From the NCBI RefSeq assembly GCF_000143415.4, contig NW_003314311.1, positions 695,673-759,672 on the forward strand: DNA of 64,000 bases, written 5' to 3'. Both the position numbers and the translations under genes were made by a program. The stretch is from Selaginella moellendorffii (Eukaryota; Streptophyta; Lycopodiopsida; Selaginellales; Selaginellaceae). Positions 61,044 through 64,000 of this stretch are shown one piece after another (the first letter of the stretch is position 1; each line of letters opens with the position of its first letter). The notes beneath the pieces were generated by a model. It did no database searches, had not been told where the DNA came from, and saw only the letters and a list, made by a program, of their open reading frames with translations.

Positions 61044-61404
61044 TGTCAGGAATCCCCCAATTCTTGCCACATTCCTGACTCTCGCCGGATTCCTAACCTG
61101 CAGACCACATTCCTGATTCTCGAGACACTTCCCTATTCCTGACTCTCTGATTTCCTGTATGATTCCTGAGTCTCGAGCCACATTCTTGATGTTGATGTGG
61201 CACCTCCTCGAACTTAGCTATATTTAGGCCATCCTCGATTCAAGAGTGGTGGAGCTTCATCAACCTATAGTATATATAAGTTAGCCTTGTTCCATTTCTC
61301 CACAATCTGAATCAACGTCAGTCTAAGGCTTCTTCTTTGTTTCCACTAGCTTTTCTCTTTGTCTTTTGCATTTTCTAGTCTTGATCTTGTTGGGGGTCTT
61401 GACA
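61044..61404 (+). repeat. 3' LTR of the chromovirus
   Basis: 361 bp, TGTCAGGAATCC to GGGTCTTGACA, with the same TATA box and CACAATCTGAATCAA segment as the 5' LTR. Followed by the GATTG target duplication. Confidence 0.93.
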
Positions 61405-61409
61405 GATTG

Positions 61410-63175
61410 CTCTATAGTATGTATCAAATACAATAGACATGCTTTATACAAACTTATCTTTTCGTTCTCTACCTCATAAGAATGTCAGCTCTAGTGCTTA
61501 CTCTTGGAGAGATTCATAATTAGGATGTATGCAAGGTCCTCAAATGGTTGGTCATAATGAAAAAAACAATAATAAAATGTAATAAAAAGATAGAAGAAAT
61601 AAGAGATTACAACTCTTCTAGCCACTCCATCCCGAGGAAGGTAGTATATTTTACCCTTGTAGATAGCACAATATAGAGGAGGATTCTTGCAAAACCAACA
61701 CTTAAATTTAATAGTAATGGTGTCACAGGTAGGAGGATTGGTTGTAAACCATTTGAAAAATATGAAATTTCTGTAATGATCTCGATTGCATGCTTCATCC
61801 ATATAAATCAAATACTTGCCATAGTGAATTATAGATATTATTTCTTCAAAATACTAGAAATATATAGTCTTGATCTTGTATTAGTTGTGGACATCCAACA
61901 GAAATATATAGTCTTGATCTCCATCCCCTTCCATTTGGATTTAGAGCTGTTGATAAGAAATGGTAGCTCAAAAAGGATGTTGCCATTGTAGGAGGATGGA
62001 AACTCACTTACGGGCATGTATAAAAATAAGCACATGTTGACTAAAAAGAAGGAACATTGGAAAGCAATGTTAACAGCTTTGAATATTAGTGAAGATGAAT
62101 CTAGTGAATTTAGGGCCAACACTGACATGACTTCTCCCTTTGAGTTGGAAGAGGAAGAGAGAATGATGAGTGAATTTTACTTCACATTCACTTTGGCTAA
62201 ACTGTGATTTAACACTTTCACTTGAGATCCAAAATCTCAAATTTCCTTAGACTTAGAATTCTATAAATCCCATTATTATTTATCTTCACCCATACCAAAA
62301 AAAAAAGAAACTCCAAGCATGTAACCATACTATTGTCATGGCAAATGATAGCCTTCAATGAAGTAAAGCTAAAATGAAAGTTAAAATGCCAAAGTAAAAA
62401 ACTTTCAGAAACAAGGCTTTGAGAGAATAAAACAGGTGGGTGATCTCAAAAATGTAGAAGAAAACCTCTCCATCATTTTTTATAGATTTTGGAATTTTCC
62501 ATCTCTTTTATGCTACTTATAAAAATCCATATCAAAACATAAATTGAAATTTAAGGAGAGCAATAAGAAGAATGATAACAATGTACAAAATGAATTTAAA
62601 TTATCTAACATATGCAAGTGTGAGAGTATTATCATGTGTTATGATGTCTGATGCATTCATGCAAATCTAAAAAAGGGTTTTTAGTACATGAAGTTTAATT
62701 GTCAGTGATGAAGTTAGTAATGACATTATGCTTTGGCATAAAGATCCAAGATATCCAATCATGTGTAAAGTATTATGAGTTGGTCAAATCTTTAGTGTTA
62801 GGTGCTGTTAGTAATGATAATTCTTTAATAACATAGATTTTATTCTTAATACAAGTTAAGTTTTATCCATATATGTGAACACTGCTGCACGTGCCTTTAG
62901 TTTAGGTTTGTATACAATATGAAATAAATTGATGGATGAGGATTCATCCATTCATAGATTAATATAGTAATGTAATATGCTAGATTTATACTCTTTAAAT
63001 TTCTTGTAATGAATCTAAAATATGTATAAAATCTTGTTGAGAATGCATCTTTTCTATATAATTGGGAAAAAAATAATATTAAACCTCCATTAACTTAAAC
63101 ATTGAAAGGTGCTAGTTATATCATCATTAATATATAATAATAGATAATATATCTTTTCTTATTGACAAGATAAAA
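61410..63175. other. AT-rich sequence right of the transposon, no gene seen
   Basis: A/T-biased, same character as 41.3-44.1 kb, consistent with one island split by the transposon insertion. Frames at 61491-61811 and 61838-62128 have no recognisable content. Confidence 0.5.
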
Positions 63176-63179
63176 TAGG

Positions 63180-63880
63180 GTTTAAGGCCTTGGGCCAAGC
63201 TCAAGACTGGCCACCTCAAATAGTTTCTAGCCCAAAGGGGCTGAGGTTATTCAAATAACCTTGGGGCCCTAGCCCAAAAATTGCTCAAGGTTAAGCTAGG
63301 GTGGGCCCCTTTAGGTAATTTTTGGCTCTAGAAGGCCAAAGTTATTCAAATATCCTCAACCTCCCAAGCCCAAAAACCACATGAGATAGAGCTTGAGCTG
63401 GCCACCTTAGGTAGTTTTTGTCCTCAAGGGGCCAAAGTTATTCAAATAACCTTGGGCCCCCAGGCCCAGAAACTATCTAAGGTAGAGCTTGAGCTTGCCA
63501 CCTCAGCCAGTTTCTAGCCTTAGGGGCCGAGGTTATTCTAATAACCTCGGGCTCCTAGGCTTAGAAACTGCCCAAAATCAAGCTTGGGTTAGCCATCTTG
63601 GGCAATTTCTAGCCTTAGAGGGTTGAAGTTAGTTAGATAACCTTGGGCCTTTAAGCTTAGAAATTGCCCAAGGTTAAGCTTGAGTTGGCCACCTTAGGTA
63701 GTTTATTGCCCTAGAAGGCCAAGGATATTTAAATAACCTTGGACCCCCAGGCCATAGAACTGCCCAAGGTTGAACTCGTGCCGGCCACCTTGAGCAATTT
63801 CTTGCCCTGGGGATTTGAATAATCTCAACCCTATAGGCCTAGAAACTGCTTGAGGTTGAGCTCGAGTTGGCCATTTTGTT
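63180..63880. repeat. tandem repeat, about seven units of ~95 bp
   Basis: Units recur at about 63209, 63302, 63400, 63498, 63592, 63688 and 63783, each with GGCCACCTYAG, TTTCTAGCCY, a self-complementary centre AAGGTTATTCAAATAACCTT, and a CCCARRAACTGCCCAAGGTT tail. Units differ by 10-20 percent by eye. The internal palindrome could form a hairpin in each unit. Confidence 0.88.
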
Positions 63881-64000
63881 TGTCTTTTGAAAACAACTGC
63901 TTGATTTTCTTATTCTCTTTATTTAGTTTCACTAACTAAAATTCTTTTCTTGCAAAAAAGAAAAATAATACCACTGTAGTATTGTAGGTGTTTTTATCAG

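Larger units (their letters stand above)
44098..61404 (+). mobile_element. Ty3/gypsy chromovirus-type LTR retrotransposon, decayed, interrupted by a nested DNA element
   Basis: The outer element has LTRs at 44098-44484 and 61044-61404, both starting TGTYAGGAATCC and ending GGGTCTTGACA, with GATTG target duplications at 44093-44097 and 61405-61409. Order: LTR, primer-binding site, Gag with zinc knuckle, protease, RT, RNase H, integrase, chromodomain, purine tract, LTR. This is the Ty3 order with the chromodomain that defines chromoviruses. The integrase is split by the 11.7-kb element at 48704-60436. Several nonsense codons and catalytic substitutions make this copy non-functional. Confidence 0.93.

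Overview
This is a nuclear segment of a land plant, most likely a lycophyte of the Selaginella type. That reading rests on very short introns (about 45-80 nt), compact GC-rich genes with close or divergent spacing, plant-only families (TAXIMIN peptide, B-class GATA with LLM tail, PPR-SMR protein, GT34 xylosyltransferase, HR-like lesion-inducing protein), and a coiled-coil protein with Trp-containing helices such as centrin-binding proteins have, expected where sperm are flagellated. The species call is inference.

Layout. 0.5-3.3 kb: a hypothetical gene divergent from RPB4 (30 bp between the start codons), then NTF2. 3.3-7.7 kb: an AT-rich island with decayed repeats and a long (AT)n tract. 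7.8-12.1 kb: uridine kinase/UPRT (with an N gap in the catalytic part) and a SANT/MYB gene with unclear 3' exons. 12.2-14.8 kb: a second AT-rich island with a degenerate array. 14.8-41.3 kb: a dense gene region holding two small unknown genes, an SMP-30-like propeller gene split by a 570-bp LTR-type miniature element, the coiled-coil/Trp-repeat gene, LLM-domain GATA, plastid Cu/Zn-SOD, a poly-Q protein, HR-like lesion inducer, xyloglucan xylosyltransferase, a small unknown gene, a plastid-type MATE, TAXIMIN and a PPR-SMR protein. 41.3-44.1 kb: a third AT-rich island.

44.1-61.4 kb is a nested transposon locus. The outer element is a decayed Ty3/gypsy chromovirus with 387/361-bp LTRs, a GATTG target duplication and a primer-binding site that is an exact 15-nt complement of its own inferred transcript start, as in self-primed elements. 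Inserted in its pol gene, with a TA duplication, is an 11,733-bp DNA element bounded by perfect 25-bp inverted repeats. It carries a leftward gene with transposase-like features and a rightward nine-exon gene whose exons sum to exactly 1,662 codons; that gene joins a ParB-like segment, an acidic region and an FCP1/TIM50-type HAD phosphatase domain. More than twenty copies of a dyad with arms ATGGCRTG / CAYGCCAT are scattered through this insert, several inside introns. I did not notice the motif elsewhere in the window. This insert is the best candidate here for an undescribed system; its present copy has nonsense codons in both genes.

61.4-64 kb: AT-rich DNA ending in a seven-unit tandem repeat of about 95 bp.
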